From: Myxococcales bacterium
GTDB lineage: Bacteria; Myxococcota_A; Polyangia; JAAYKL01
Assembly: GCA_012522445.1 (NCBI GenBank)
Contig: JAAYKL010000092.1
Span: forward strand, 1 to 64,000
DNA: 64,000 bases
Reading direction: 5' to 3'
Part shown: one piece after another, positions 1 through 8,474 of the stretch
Layout: the number at the start of each line of letters is the position of its first letter
How positions within the stretch are numbered: position 1 is the first letter of the stretch
Program-made: the position numbers and the translations under genes
Notes under the pieces: generated by a model
The model's input: only the letters and a program-made list of their open reading frames with translations
What the model was told of the DNA's origin: nothing
The model's database searches: none

Positions 1-486
1 GAGATGCGCGGGTGCCATTACGAAAAAACCGGCTGCCAACTAAGGCCCACCGAAAGGTCCAGCCTAGCCACAACTGCCCGATGGTCCATTGTGGGCTTCC
101 GGCCGGTGCGGACGATCCTCGAATAGCCCTTCGCGAAGCGTGCTAAAGTCGGCTTTATGACTTTTCATTTCATGACTTTTCATCATCCAATGCCAAAAAT
201 GATCCACCAGCATCAGCGACAATTGTTCTTCTGCCTGACTCTCCTGCTCTCTGCTTGCACGGAAAGCCCGACGGAAAATCACTCTCTGAAAGAATCCTAA
301 GGGAGTCGCTGTCACGGTTCTTCCTTTCGGAGAAGCCGCCGCATGCATGGCGAAGCGTTAATCACCATCCCCAAAAACCAAACGCCTCACACCATCGCTG
401 ACTCTCGTTCTGCCTCGTATAGAATGGAGCTTTGCATGCAAAACAAAACGCCGTGGTTAGCCTGTGGATAGAAAGCAGGTAATGCC
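1..486. other. Region with little coding signal at the window edge
   Basis: No convincing full-length gene is visible here. The stretch holds one short plus-strand frame with a lipobox (157-300), described separately. A 94-codon minus-strand frame (64-348) overlaps it and has low-complexity, unconvincing sequence. I see no tRNA, repeat or transposase remnant. The last 50 bases lead into the lipoprotein gene at 487 and should carry its ribosome binding site (an AGG about 8 bases before the ATG). Confidence 0.4.
157..300 (+). CDS. Possible 47-residue lipoprotein-like peptide
   Basis: This is a short frame that translates to a charged, His-rich start, a hydrophobic run (LFFCLTLLL) and a clean lipobox LSAC, followed by only about 14 polar residues. 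That is the layout of a very small lipoprotein of the entericidin or lysis-peptide size class, or of the beginning of a broken lipoprotein gene. Translation could instead begin at the internal ATG codons at 190 or 199, which would give a more normal signal peptide. No strong Shine-Dalgarno sequence is visible. Function is unknown. The frame might be fortuitous, so the call rests on the signal peptide plus lipobox alone. Confidence 0.28.
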   Translation: MTFHFMTFHHPMPKMIHQHQRQLFFCLTLLLSACTESPTENHSLKES

Positions 487-1785
487 ATGACAAAAATCAT
501 GAAAAAAATATCGTTTTTGATACTGGTTCTTCTGTCGAGTGCGCTGGCCAGCGGCTGTCTGCCCTACCTCACCGAGCAGCGCGCCAAGGCCATCGTCGAC
601 AACCTCGACGTCGACCAAACCCTCCCCATCGCCGAGGCCGAGCTGAAGCGTGGCGGCATGGGCAGCCAGCTCACCCTCTGGGCCCTGCGCGACCAACACA
701 TCACTGCGGACCAAGCCCAGCAAATCGCCGCGCTCTACTTTGCGTACATCGACAAGATGGCGAGCCGATTTGACACCTGGCACCTCACATGGGCCATCTC
801 CAACATGTACCGCCTGGGCGACGACAGCGTAAAGGCCGCGCTGGAAGAGGCCTACCGCGACGCCACGAGCCGGGCTGCCGCCATCGGCGGGGTCACCGAC
901 AAATTGGTCAACGGCGACAAAATCAAGATGGGCGACGCCCACGGCGGCGGACGCGCCTACGCCAAAGGACACCTGGTGGCGCCGGGCAACCCCGCCTACT
1001 TGCAGTCCATGCAGGACTTTGAATGGCGTAAGGGGCTGAGCGAGACCCACGACCCGTTTTGGGGACCGCCCGACAGCCGCGACTTTACGCCCCAAGGCCA
1101 CGTGCCCCAGCCGTCCTATGTCGCCGGCGGCGGACAGTTGGCCAAAAACGAACGCGCCCTGCTGCTGTACCTCGACGGCGAGCTGCTGCCCCCGGCCGTA
1201 ATGGTGGGGTATCGCTACGGCCTCTTGTACTGGTGGGAGGTGGGCTTGGATGTGGGCGGTGACTACGGCGTCTTTCAAGCGCTGCTCAACACCAAAATGG
1301 AAAACTTCAAAACACTGCGCACCGAGCGCTTCTATTGGGGCACCGCCTACCGGACGGGCTACAAGTACCACCGCGCCGAGCTGAACGACGACCTCGTCTT
1401 CGACGACAACTCCTGGGTGTTCATCTTCGACAACTATTTTTCACTGCGCCTGGGCGAGGCGAAGAAACACGCGCTGTACCTGGCCACGCAATTTTACATC
1501 GATATCGACTTGCGCACGCCGCGCCGCCAAACCGATTACTACGTCGCCCCCGCCATGCTGGGCTACGAACAGAGCATCCGCTCTTACGGCAACTTCTTTA
1601 TTCAAGCGGGCGCCGCCTATGCCATCAACGGCATGGACACCGGCGACGAGGTGCGTTACCGAAAATCTTGGTTCCCCGTGGTGCAGCTCGGCATGGCCTA
1701 TCGCAGCGGCGATCGCACCGCCATCCGCTACACGTCGCAGACGCGCCACATGGCGGGCAAAAAGGCTGGAAAACTCGCCAAATAA
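487..1785 (+). CDS. Lipoprotein of unknown function with barrel-like C-terminal half
   Basis: The 432-residue product begins with a Lys-rich start and a hydrophobic segment ending in the lipobox LASGC (Cys24), so it should be lipidated and sorted to an envelope membrane. Residues 30-150 look helical. From about residue 210 onward the sequence alternates aromatic and polar residues in short blocks (YRYGLLYWWEVGLDVGG, FYWGTAYRTGYKYH), as in outer-membrane beta-strands, and it closes with a basic tail. I do not recognise a named family. The ATG at 487 is preferred over the one at 499 because an AGG lies at normal spacing before it. It stands alone, separated by about 220 bases from the two-component/efflux operon. 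Confidence 0.75.
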   Translation: MTKIMKKISFLILVLLSSALASGCLPYLTEQRAKAIVDNLDVDQTLPIAEAELKRGGMGSQLTLWALRDQHITADQAQQIAALYFAYIDKMASRFDTWHLTWAISNMYRLGDDSVKAALEEAYRDATSRAAAIGGVTDKLVNGDKIKMGDAHGGGRAYAKGHLVAPGNPAYLQSMQDFEWRKGLSETHDPFWGPPDSRDFTPQGHVPQPSYVAGGGQLAKNERALLLYLDGELLPPAVMVGYRYGLLYWWEVGLDVGGDYGVFQALLNTKMENFKTLRTERFYWGTAYRTGYKYHRAELNDDLVFDDNSWVFIFDNYFSLRLGEAKKHALYLATQFYIDIDLRTPRRQTDYYVAPAMLGYEQSIRSYGNFFIQAGAAYAINGMDTGDEVRYRKSWFPVVQLGMAYRSGDRTAIRYTSQTRHMAGKKAGKLAK

Positions 1786-1861
1786 CTGCTGTTGGGGTTG
1801 CAGATCTCTGCGACATCGCCAAAGGAGATGGGGGCTGTGAAGGTCGGCGCTCTATAGATGC

Positions 1862-1877
1862 GTTACGTTTTGTTACA
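1862..1877 (+). promoter_or_regulatory. Candidate RstA-type response regulator box
   Basis: Positions 1864-1877 read TACGTTTTGTTACA. This differs at one defined position from the E. coli RstA box as I recall it (TACATNTNGTTACA). Seen differently, it is two GTTAC half-sites (1862-1866 and 1872-1876) exactly 10 bp apart, the geometry typical for OmpR-family dimers. It lies about 130 bases before the start of an RstA-like regulator gene, which suggests autoregulation of the operon. A further pair of TTTACGA words at 1969-1975 and 1980-1986 might be a second, weaker site. Confidence 0.5.
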
Positions 1878-2006
1878 AAAGCGCGATAAATCGACACGGA
1901 CACTTGGCCATTTCCGCATTATCCATAGAGTGTGCCACCACACAGGTGGCGAGCGCTGCAAGCGCTTGTTTACGATTTATTTACGACGCGAAAAGAGCTG
2001 GCTCCC

Positions 2007-2723
2007 ATGTCTACCGAAAAAACAACCCCCACCATCCTCCTCGTTGAAGACGATGAAAAGCTCGCCGCCTTGGTAGGCGATTATCTCTCATCCACCTTGG
2101 GCGTTCGCGTGAACATCGAAACCCACGGCGATACAGCGGTGGCGCGCATTTTGGCTGAAACGCCGGACATGGTCATCCTCGACATTATGCTGCCGGGAAA
2201 GGACGGGCTCACCATCTGCCGCGAGGTCCGTGCGCAGTACCGCGGCCCCATCTTGATTTTGACGGCCTTGGGCGACGAAGTTGACGAAGTCGTGGGCCTG
2301 GAGATCGGCGCCGACGACTACATCGCCAAACCCACCAGCCCGCGCCTGCTCGCCGCCCGCGTCAAAACCCTCCTGCGCCGCTTCGCGCGCATTCCCTCTG
2401 CCGACGGCGAAACCACCACGCGCAAAATCAGCGTGGGGCGCATCGCCATCGACGCCGCCCAGCGCACCGCCTGGATCGACGGCGCTCCCTTGCAACTCAC
2501 CACCGGCGAATTCGACCTGCTCTGGTTTCTGGCCGAAAACGCCGGCCACGTGGTTTCGCGCGACCAACTGTACCAAGAGCTGCGGGGCATCGAATGGGAC
2601 GGCCTCGACCGCTCCATCGACCTGCGCATCGCCCGGCTGCGCAAAAAGCTCGGCGACGACGCGCAAAATCCCTTAATCATTCAGTCGATCCGCGGCGCGG
2701 GTTACCAATTGGCCGAGGGCTAA
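2007..2723 (+). CDS. rstA: OmpR-family response regulator, RstA-like
   Basis: The 238-residue protein has an N-terminal receiver domain with the acidic pocket (E14-D15-D16), the phospho-acceptor D59 in DIMLPGKDG, and the conserved Lys in DYIAKP. A C-terminal winged-helix DNA-binding domain follows (LTTGEFDLLWFLAEN, DRSIDLRIARLRKKLGDD, IRGAGYQL). The stretches DIMLPGKDGLTICR and DGLDRSIDLRIARLRKKL are very close to E. coli RstA. The ATG at 2007 gives a normal receiver start, whereas the frame upstream to 1932 is unconvincing. The stop codon abuts the kinase ATG, so the two are co-translated, and the operon continues into an RND pump. It probably regulates that pump and itself (see the box at 1862-1877). 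Confidence 0.92.
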   Translation: MSTEKTTPTILLVEDDEKLAALVGDYLSSTLGVRVNIETHGDTAVARILAETPDMVILDIMLPGKDGLTICREVRAQYRGPILILTALGDEVDEVVGLEIGADDYIAKPTSPRLLAARVKTLLRRFARIPSADGETTTRKISVGRIAIDAAQRTAWIDGAPLQLTTGEFDLLWFLAENAGHVVSRDQLYQELRGIEWDGLDRSIDLRIARLRKKLGDDAQNPLIIQSIRGAGYQLAEG

Positions 2724-4082
2724 ATGAGACGACTCTTCTTCCGCGGCGCGCTGATCGTCTTAGTAGCCATGCTGGCCTCTTTTTCGGCGCGCATTTGGCT
2801 CACCCACCACCAAATCTTTCAACAGTGGGAAAGCACCCCGCCCGAGGTGGCCGAAATGCTCGGCGTGCTCTTTCGAAAAGCCTCCGCCGACATGGATGCC
2901 ACACAGCGCGAAGGGCTCGTGACCGAACTGCAATCCCACACGCGCGCTCCCATGCGCCTGGTGTCCATGGACAGCCCCGAGCTTTCCGACGCGCTCCGCG
3001 AGCGCATCCGCGCCTACGCCGCTGTGATGCACAAGCAGCCCAGAGATGAAAAACGGTATGGGCTGCGCCACGAAATGCACGTTTTCATGCCGACCCAAGA
3101 CGAATCCCACGTGCTGGACATCGCCCTCGTAGGTCCCCCCACCAACTTCACCTGGCTGCACTGGTTACAACAATTGTCGACGGTGCTGGTCATCGTCGTT
3201 CTCACGGCCTTGCTGCTCTTTTTTCCCCTTTACCGCCGCCTGCGCAACCTCGAGACCGCCGCCCTGCGCATCGCCGATGGCGACCTGAGCGCCCGCGCCG
3301 AAGTCCGCTCGCGAGACGCCGTCGGCTCCCTGGCCAAAACCTTCAACCACACCGTGTCGCGCCTGCAGGAGTTGCTCGAAAACCAGCGCCACCTCATACA
3401 GGCCGTGGCCCACGAGCTGCGCACCCCCATCTCCCGCATTCGCTTTGGCATCGAAATGATCGAAATGAAAATTCAGGCCACCGATGCAGACACCATTCGC
3501 GAGCGCCGCGTCGCCATCGAGGCCGACCTAAACGAACTCGATCACATGGTGAAAGAGCTGCTGCTCTACTCGCGCTACGACTGCGGCCAAGAAAATTTAG
3601 CGCCCATACAAGTCAGCCCCCTGCAAGTCGTGCAAGATCAGTTCACACGCCTGTCCATTCTCTATCCCGACTTGCAAACGAGCGTCGTCTCGGCCCTGGA
3701 TGCCGACGCGCACATCGTGCTGGATCACGCCTCCTTCGACCGGGTGTTGCGCAACCTCACCGAGAACGCCGCGCGCTACGCCAAACAAAAAATGGAGGTG
3801 CATCTGCAAGTGCAAGACAACGCGTTCACCTTTGCCGTCCACGACGACGGCCCCGGCATTCCCGCCGCCGACGCCGAGCGCATTTTAGAACCCTTTGTCA
3901 GGCTCGACGACAGCCGCAGCCGCGCCTCGGGTGGCGTGGGGCTGGGCCTGGCCATTGTCGCCCGCATCCTGCAGCGCAATGCGGGGACCATCAGCATCAC
4001 AATATCACCGTTGGGCGGCGCGGCCGTTGCCACAAGATGGCCCTTGCCCGCGGCAACCGAGACAACAACCGATTCTGCCTGA
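2724..4082 (+). CDS. rstB: Sensor histidine kinase, RstB-like
   Basis: The 452-residue inner-membrane kinase begins directly after the response regulator stop codon. Membrane segments lie near residues 5-25 and 150-170, with a periplasmic sensor of about 125 residues between them. A HAMP linker follows (about 171-222), then the H-box VAHELRTPISRIR with phospho-His about 230, and a C-terminal ATPase domain with N-, G1- and G2-box motifs (LRNLTENAARYA, DDGPGIP, GVGLGLAIV). E. coli RstB shares the phrases FVRLDDSRSR and GLGLAI in the same order. It is expected to phosphorylate the upstream regulator. The inducing signal is unknown; the neighbouring pump suggests envelope stress or toxic compounds. 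Confidence 0.9.
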   Translation: MRRLFFRGALIVLVAMLASFSARIWLTHHQIFQQWESTPPEVAEMLGVLFRKASADMDATQREGLVTELQSHTRAPMRLVSMDSPELSDALRERIRAYAAVMHKQPRDEKRYGLRHEMHVFMPTQDESHVLDIALVGPPTNFTWLHWLQQLSTVLVIVVLTALLLFFPLYRRLRNLETAALRIADGDLSARAEVRSRDAVGSLAKTFNHTVSRLQELLENQRHLIQAVAHELRTPISRIRFGIEMIEMKIQATDADTIRERRVAIEADLNELDHMVKELLLYSRYDCGQENLAPIQVSPLQVVQDQFTRLSILYPDLQTSVVSALDADAHIVLDHASFDRVLRNLTENAARYAKQKMEVHLQVQDNAFTFAVHDDGPGIPAADAERILEPFVRLDDSRSRASGGVGLGLAIVARILQRNAGTISITISPLGGAAVATRWPLPAATETTTDSA

Positions 4083-4113
4083 GGGCGGATGGCTTTTTTA
4101 AGGAGATTTTATC

Positions 4114-5379
4114 GTGAACACCTTGGCACATACACACACGCACCGTAATGCAGTCATCGCATGGTTGCTCCTGGGGCTCTTTTCCGCCCTCGCCCTCTCC
4201 GGGTGCGACAAGGCCGCTCCAGGACAGGCCAACGCCGCGGCAACCCAAAATATGCGCCGCAATGTTGAGTTCACCACCATCACCACCGGAAAAATTGAAG
4301 ACCGCCGCGTGTACACCGGTGGCCTCAAGGCTTCGGCGACCGTGGCCATGTATCCGCTGCTCTCGGAGCGCATCGTGACCTTTCCCGTCGAAGAGGGCAC
4401 CGAAGTCAAGGCGGGCGAAGTCATCGCGCAAATTCGCGCCACCGGCATTCGCCAGAGCACCAACCAAATGAAGGCGCAAATCGAGTCTCTCGACGCCACG
4501 CTGGCGGGCATGGATCGCGAGCTCTCCCGCACGCGCGACCTGTACGAACACCGCATCGTGCCCCAGCAGGCCCTCGACCAGCTCGAGGCCACGTACCAGG
4601 CCAACCTGGCGCAACACAAGGCGCTCCAGGCCGGATTGGGACAGCTCAAGGTCACCGCGGGCAACGCCTACATCCGCGCGCCCTTCGCCGGCGTCATCTC
4701 GGGCAAGCTCCTCGAAGAGGGCGATGTGGCCTCGCCGCAGGTGCCGCTGTGCCACGTCGTGCAGATGGATCCCATCCGCTTCGAGATGTCGATCATCGAG
4801 CGCGACATCCCGGTGGTACGCCTGGGCATGCGGGTGGACGTCACCGTGGACGCCTGGCCGGGCCGCACCTTCGAGGGCGAGGTCACGCGCATTTTGCCGG
4901 TGCTCAATCCCGGCACCCACACCAACGATGTGCGCATTGAAATCCCCAATCCCACCGATCCCGAAATCGGCGGGCGTTGGCTCAAGCCCGGCATGTTCGG
5001 CCGCGCCGCCATCATCGTAGATGTCCGCGAAGACACCCCGGTGGTGCCCTCACGGGCCCTCATGATCGACCCCCAAGGACGCGAAGGGATTCGCCGCGTC
5101 ATGGTGCTGGAAGACGGCGATATCGTGCGGGAGCGCGAGGTGCAGCTCGGCATCACCAACGACGACGTCCTTGAAATCAAAGGTGGTCTGAGCGTGGGTG
5201 AACGCATCATCGTTCGCGGACAATTCGGTATCAGAGATGGCGAGGCCGTCAGCGCCCAGGTGGCATCGGCTGACATCTTGCCGGCCGCGCTCCGTGCGAC
5301 CACTTCTCCCTCGACCACTCCGACCACTGCATCCGTTGAGGAGACCGAAGCGGTGGCTTCCGAAGGAGACGTCCAATGA
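4114..5379 (+). CDS. RND efflux periplasmic adaptor (membrane fusion) lipoprotein
   Basis: The 421-residue protein starts at GTG, with AAGGAG at 4099-4104. A hydrophobic signal ends in the lipobox ALSGC (Cys31), which anchors it in the inner membrane. After that come the family's usual parts: a lipoyl half-motif (EEGTEVKAGEVIAQI), an alpha-helical hairpin (about residues 110-175), the second lipoyl half (AYIRAPFAGVISGKLLEEGDVAS), and beta-barrel and membrane-proximal domains (residues 205-370). The C-terminal tail of about 45 residues is rich in Ala, Thr and Ser. It should bridge the pump encoded next and the TolC-like channel. The stop overlaps the pump start by 4 bases (ATGA), which indicates coupling. 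Confidence 0.93.
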   Translation: MNTLAHTHTHRNAVIAWLLLGLFSALALSGCDKAAPGQANAAATQNMRRNVEFTTITTGKIEDRRVYTGGLKASATVAMYPLLSERIVTFPVEEGTEVKAGEVIAQIRATGIRQSTNQMKAQIESLDATLAGMDRELSRTRDLYEHRIVPQQALDQLEATYQANLAQHKALQAGLGQLKVTAGNAYIRAPFAGVISGKLLEEGDVASPQVPLCHVVQMDPIRFEMSIIERDIPVVRLGMRVDVTVDAWPGRTFEGEVTRILPVLNPGTHTNDVRIEIPNPTDPEIGGRWLKPGMFGRAAIIVDVREDTPVVPSRALMIDPQGREGIRRVMVLEDGDIVREREVQLGITNDDVLEIKGGLSVGERIIVRGQFGIRDGEAVSAQVASADILPAALRATTSPSTTPTTASVEETEAVASEGDVQ

Positions 5380-8300
5380 ACCTCTCCACTCTTTCGGTGA
5401 AGCGTGGCGTCACCTTCTCCATGATCTTCGCCGCCATTTTCGGAGCGGGCATTTACTCCCTCAACCAGCTCCAGCTCGACCTGTACCCCGAGATGAACTT
5501 CCCGATCATCCTCGTCCTCACCAACTACCAGGGCGCGAGCCCCGAGGACATGGAGACCCTCGTTACGAAGCCCATCGAGTCTGCCGTGGCCTCCGCCAAG
5601 GGCGCGACCAAGATCACCTCCAACTCCAAGCAGGGCACATCTTTTGTCGCCATCGAATTTGACTGGGGCCAAGACATGGACTTGGCGGAAACAGATGTCC
5701 GCCGCAAGCTCGACATGATCAAACGCCTGCTGCCCACTGACAGCGACGATCCCCTGGTCATCGCCTTGGATCCGTCGATGCAACCCATCGTCATGATGAC
5801 CGTCGAAGGGGCCTATCCCCTAGACGAGCTGCGCAAACTCGCCGAAGACGACATCTGCGACCGCGTAAGCCGCCTAGACGGCGTGGCAGCCTGCGAGGCC
5901 ATCGGCGGCCTGGAACGGCAGATCCGCGTCATCCCAGACCCCGCGAAACTGTCGGCCTATGGCATCGACGCCCTCACGGTGTTTGGCGCCGTGGGCTACA
6001 ACAACGTTCAGGAGCCCGGCGGCTACATCGAAGAAGGCTCCTTTGCCTTCACCATCCAAACCCACACGCGCCTGCAAACCGTCGAAGACATCCGCAACGT
6101 CATCGTCGCCTCGCGCCCCAATGCCAGCGGCGTTCCCTCTCCGGTCTACCTGCACCAAGTGGCCGACGTGGCCGACTCCTTTAACGAACCCACCCGCAAC
6201 ATTGAAGTCAACGGACAACCCGCGACTTGGATTGTCGTGCGCAAACAGGCTGGCGAAAACACGGTCAAGGCTGTCGATGCCACCATGGCCGAGCTCAAAA
6301 AATTTGAACTCGAATCCGAAGGCCGGGTGCATTTTGGCACCATCTTCAGCCAAGGTGATTTCATCAAGGACGCCTTAGGCAACCTCTCCAGCAGCGCCCT
6401 GCTCGCCGTGGGCATCACCTTCATCGTGCTGTTCACCTTCTTGGGGAGCCTGCGCAGCGCCAGCATCGTGGCCACGGCCATCCCCCTATCGGTGGTCGCG
6501 ACCTTCTTCGTCATGGACCGCATCGGCATGACCCTCAACGTCATCTCCATGGCGGGTCTGGCGCTGGCGGTGGGCATGCTGGTGGACAACGCCATCGTCG
6601 TGCTCGAAAACATCTTTCGCTTGCGCCAAGAGGGCGTCCCCCTGCGAGAGGCGGCCATCCGCGGTGCGGGCGAAGTATCACTGGCGGTCACCGCCTCCAC
6701 CCTCACCACCGTATCGGTCTTCGTACCGGTGCTCTTCGTACCGGGCATCGCCGGCATTCTCTTTAAAGACATGGCGGTCACCATCTGCTTCGCCTTGCTG
6801 GTGTCCTTGCTGGTGGCCATTAGCTTCGTTCCCCTGGCCGCCTCGCGCCTCCTCGTCAGGCGCCGCGGCAAAGAAGGTGTCGCGGGCCTGGCGCGCTGGA
6901 ACCCCGTGGCGCCCTTTCTCGATCCCTACACGCGCTTCCTTCGATCGCTGCTGCGCCGTCGATGGGTGGTGGCCGTAGGCTTGGTCGCGACCATCGCCAT
7001 CACCGCCCTGATCGCCACCACATTGCCCACCGACTTCATGGCAGAGCAAGACCAATCCATGATCGCTCTGACCCTCGAAACCCCCGTGGGCAGCAACCTG
7101 GACGAAACCACCCGCGTCGCCAAAGAAGCCATCGAAATCATCAAAGAGGTCGTCCCCGAAAAAGATCGCAAGCTCATCTCCATGGAAACGGGTATCGGTG
7201 ACGGCTTCGCTTCCATCTTCTCCAAGGGCATGCACTCGGGCATGGTGCGCGCGCCCCTCACCTCGGTGACCAAGCGCGACACCACGCAGATGCAGTACAC
7301 AGACACACTGCGCGAAAGACTCAGAGAGATCCCCGACCTCAAAGTGTCCGCTGCCGGCGCCGATATGTTCGGTTCCGACATTCAGCTCGAGCTGCGCGGC
7401 CACGATCTCAACACGCTGCGTTCCCTGGGCAACGAGCTCGAAACAAAACTGCTCACCTTCAACCAAGTGGGCGAAGTCACCTTTTCCTTCGCCGAACCCA
7501 CCCCGCAACTCTCGGTCGACTTCGATCGCGAAAAGGCCCTGGGCATGGGCATCAGCATGTCGCAGCTCGGCCAGGCCGTGGCCACCAGTTTTCTCGGTCG
7601 CACCGCGGGGTTCTTCTTCGAGGACGACGACGAAATCCCCATCGTCGTACGCTACGACAAATCCAACCGCGCCGAAGTCGATGAGCTGGGCCGCATCCCC
7701 ATGGCCCTGCCCACGGGCAACAGCGTGCCCATCCGCCACGTGGCCGACATCCGCTTAGAGCCCGGTCCGGTGGCCATCGAGCGCATCGACCAAGAGCGCG
7801 CCGCCACCCTCGACATCAAGCTCAAGGACAGCTACATCGACGAGGGCGGCAAACAGCGTCGCAAAGACCTGGGCAAGGCCATCGGCGTCATCGAAAGCTC
7901 GCTAAAAGACTTCCCCTGGCCCGATAATTTCGGCTACGAGATCGGCGGCGCTGCCGAGGACTTCCTTAAGTCCTTTCGCTACCTGGGCATCGCCCTCATC
8001 ATCTCCGTGCTGCTGGTTTACATGGTCATGGCCAGCCTCTTCGAGTCCTTCCGGCAGCCCTTCATCATCCTATTCACGGTGCCCCTGGCCCTCATCGGCG
8101 TGGTGCTCACCTTCGCGCTCACGGGCAACCAACTCGACGTCTCCGCCCTCATCGGGGTCATCATGCTCATCGGCATCGTGGTCAACAACGGCATCATCAT
8201 GATCGACGCCGCCAACCAGCAGCGCGAGCAGGGCAAAGATCGCCTCGAAGCCATTATCATCGCCGCCCGCAACCGTCTGCGCCCGGTGCTCCTGACGAGC

Positions 8301-8474
8301 GTGACCACCATCACGGCGATGATCCCCTTGGCGCTAGAGATCGGCGATGGCTCCGAATCTTGGGCGGGCATGGCCCAGGCGGTCATCGGCGGCCTCACGT
8401 TCTCCACCGTGCTCACCTTAATCGTCGTGCCGACTTTTTACACTTTTCTCGCCCACAAGGAGGTGCCCGCGTGA
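5376..8474 (+). CDS. RND multidrug efflux pump, inner-membrane subunit (AcrB/HAE1-like)
   Basis: The 1032-residue length is typical for AcrB/MexB relatives. The N-terminal membrane helix is followed by the porter-domain signature (QLQLDLYPEMNFPIILV, GASPEDMETLVTKPIE). The two halves are repeats, each with a large periplasmic loop. The proton-relay helix TM4 reads GMLVDNAIVVLEN, so it keeps the first Asp (D404) but has Asn at the position of the second AcrB Asp, a common variant in this superfamily. It acts as a proton-driven trimer exporting hydrophobic or amphiphilic compounds; the substrate cannot be told from sequence. It lies between the adaptor and the channel genes with overlaps at both ends, so this is a complete tripartite system under an RstAB-like two-component pair. 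Confidence 0.94.
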   Translation: MNLSTLSVKRGVTFSMIFAAIFGAGIYSLNQLQLDLYPEMNFPIILVLTNYQGASPEDMETLVTKPIESAVASAKGATKITSNSKQGTSFVAIEFDWGQDMDLAETDVRRKLDMIKRLLPTDSDDPLVIALDPSMQPIVMMTVEGAYPLDELRKLAEDDICDRVSRLDGVAACEAIGGLERQIRVIPDPAKLSAYGIDALTVFGAVGYNNVQEPGGYIEEGSFAFTIQTHTRLQTVEDIRNVIVASRPNASGVPSPVYLHQVADVADSFNEPTRNIEVNGQPATWIVVRKQAGENTVKAVDATMAELKKFELESEGRVHFGTIFSQGDFIKDALGNLSSSALLAVGITFIVLFTFLGSLRSASIVATAIPLSVVATFFVMDRIGMTLNVISMAGLALAVGMLVDNAIVVLENIFRLRQEGVPLREAAIRGAGEVSLAVTASTLTTVSVFVPVLFVPGIAGILFKDMAVTICFALLVSLLVAISFVPLAASRLLVRRRGKEGVAGLARWNPVAPFLDPYTRFLRSLLRRRWVVAVGLVATIAITALIATTLPTDFMAEQDQSMIALTLETPVGSNLDETTRVAKEAIEIIKEVVPEKDRKLISMETGIGDGFASIFSKGMHSGMVRAPLTSVTKRDTTQMQYTDTLRERLREIPDLKVSAAGADMFGSDIQLELRGHDLNTLRSLGNELETKLLTFNQVGEVTFSFAEPTPQLSVDFDREKALGMGISMSQLGQAVATSFLGRTAGFFFEDDDEIPIVVRYDKSNRAEVDELGRIPMALPTGNSVPIRHVADIRLEPGPVAIERIDQERAATLDIKLKDSYIDEGGKQRRKDLGKAIGVIESSLKDFPWPDNFGYEIGGAAEDFLKSFRYLGIALIISVLLVYMVMASLFESFRQPFIILFTVPLALIGVVLTFALTGNQLDVSALIGVIMLIGIVVNNGIIMIDAANQQREQGKDRLEAIIIAARNRLRPVLLTSVTTITAMIPLALEIGDGSESWAGMAQAVIGGLTFSTVLTLIVVPTFYTFLAHKEVPA

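Noticed and set aside
64-348. 94-codon minus-strand frame at the window start
   Set aside because: No recognisable motif, biased composition and overlap with the lipobox frame on the other strand; no support for translation.
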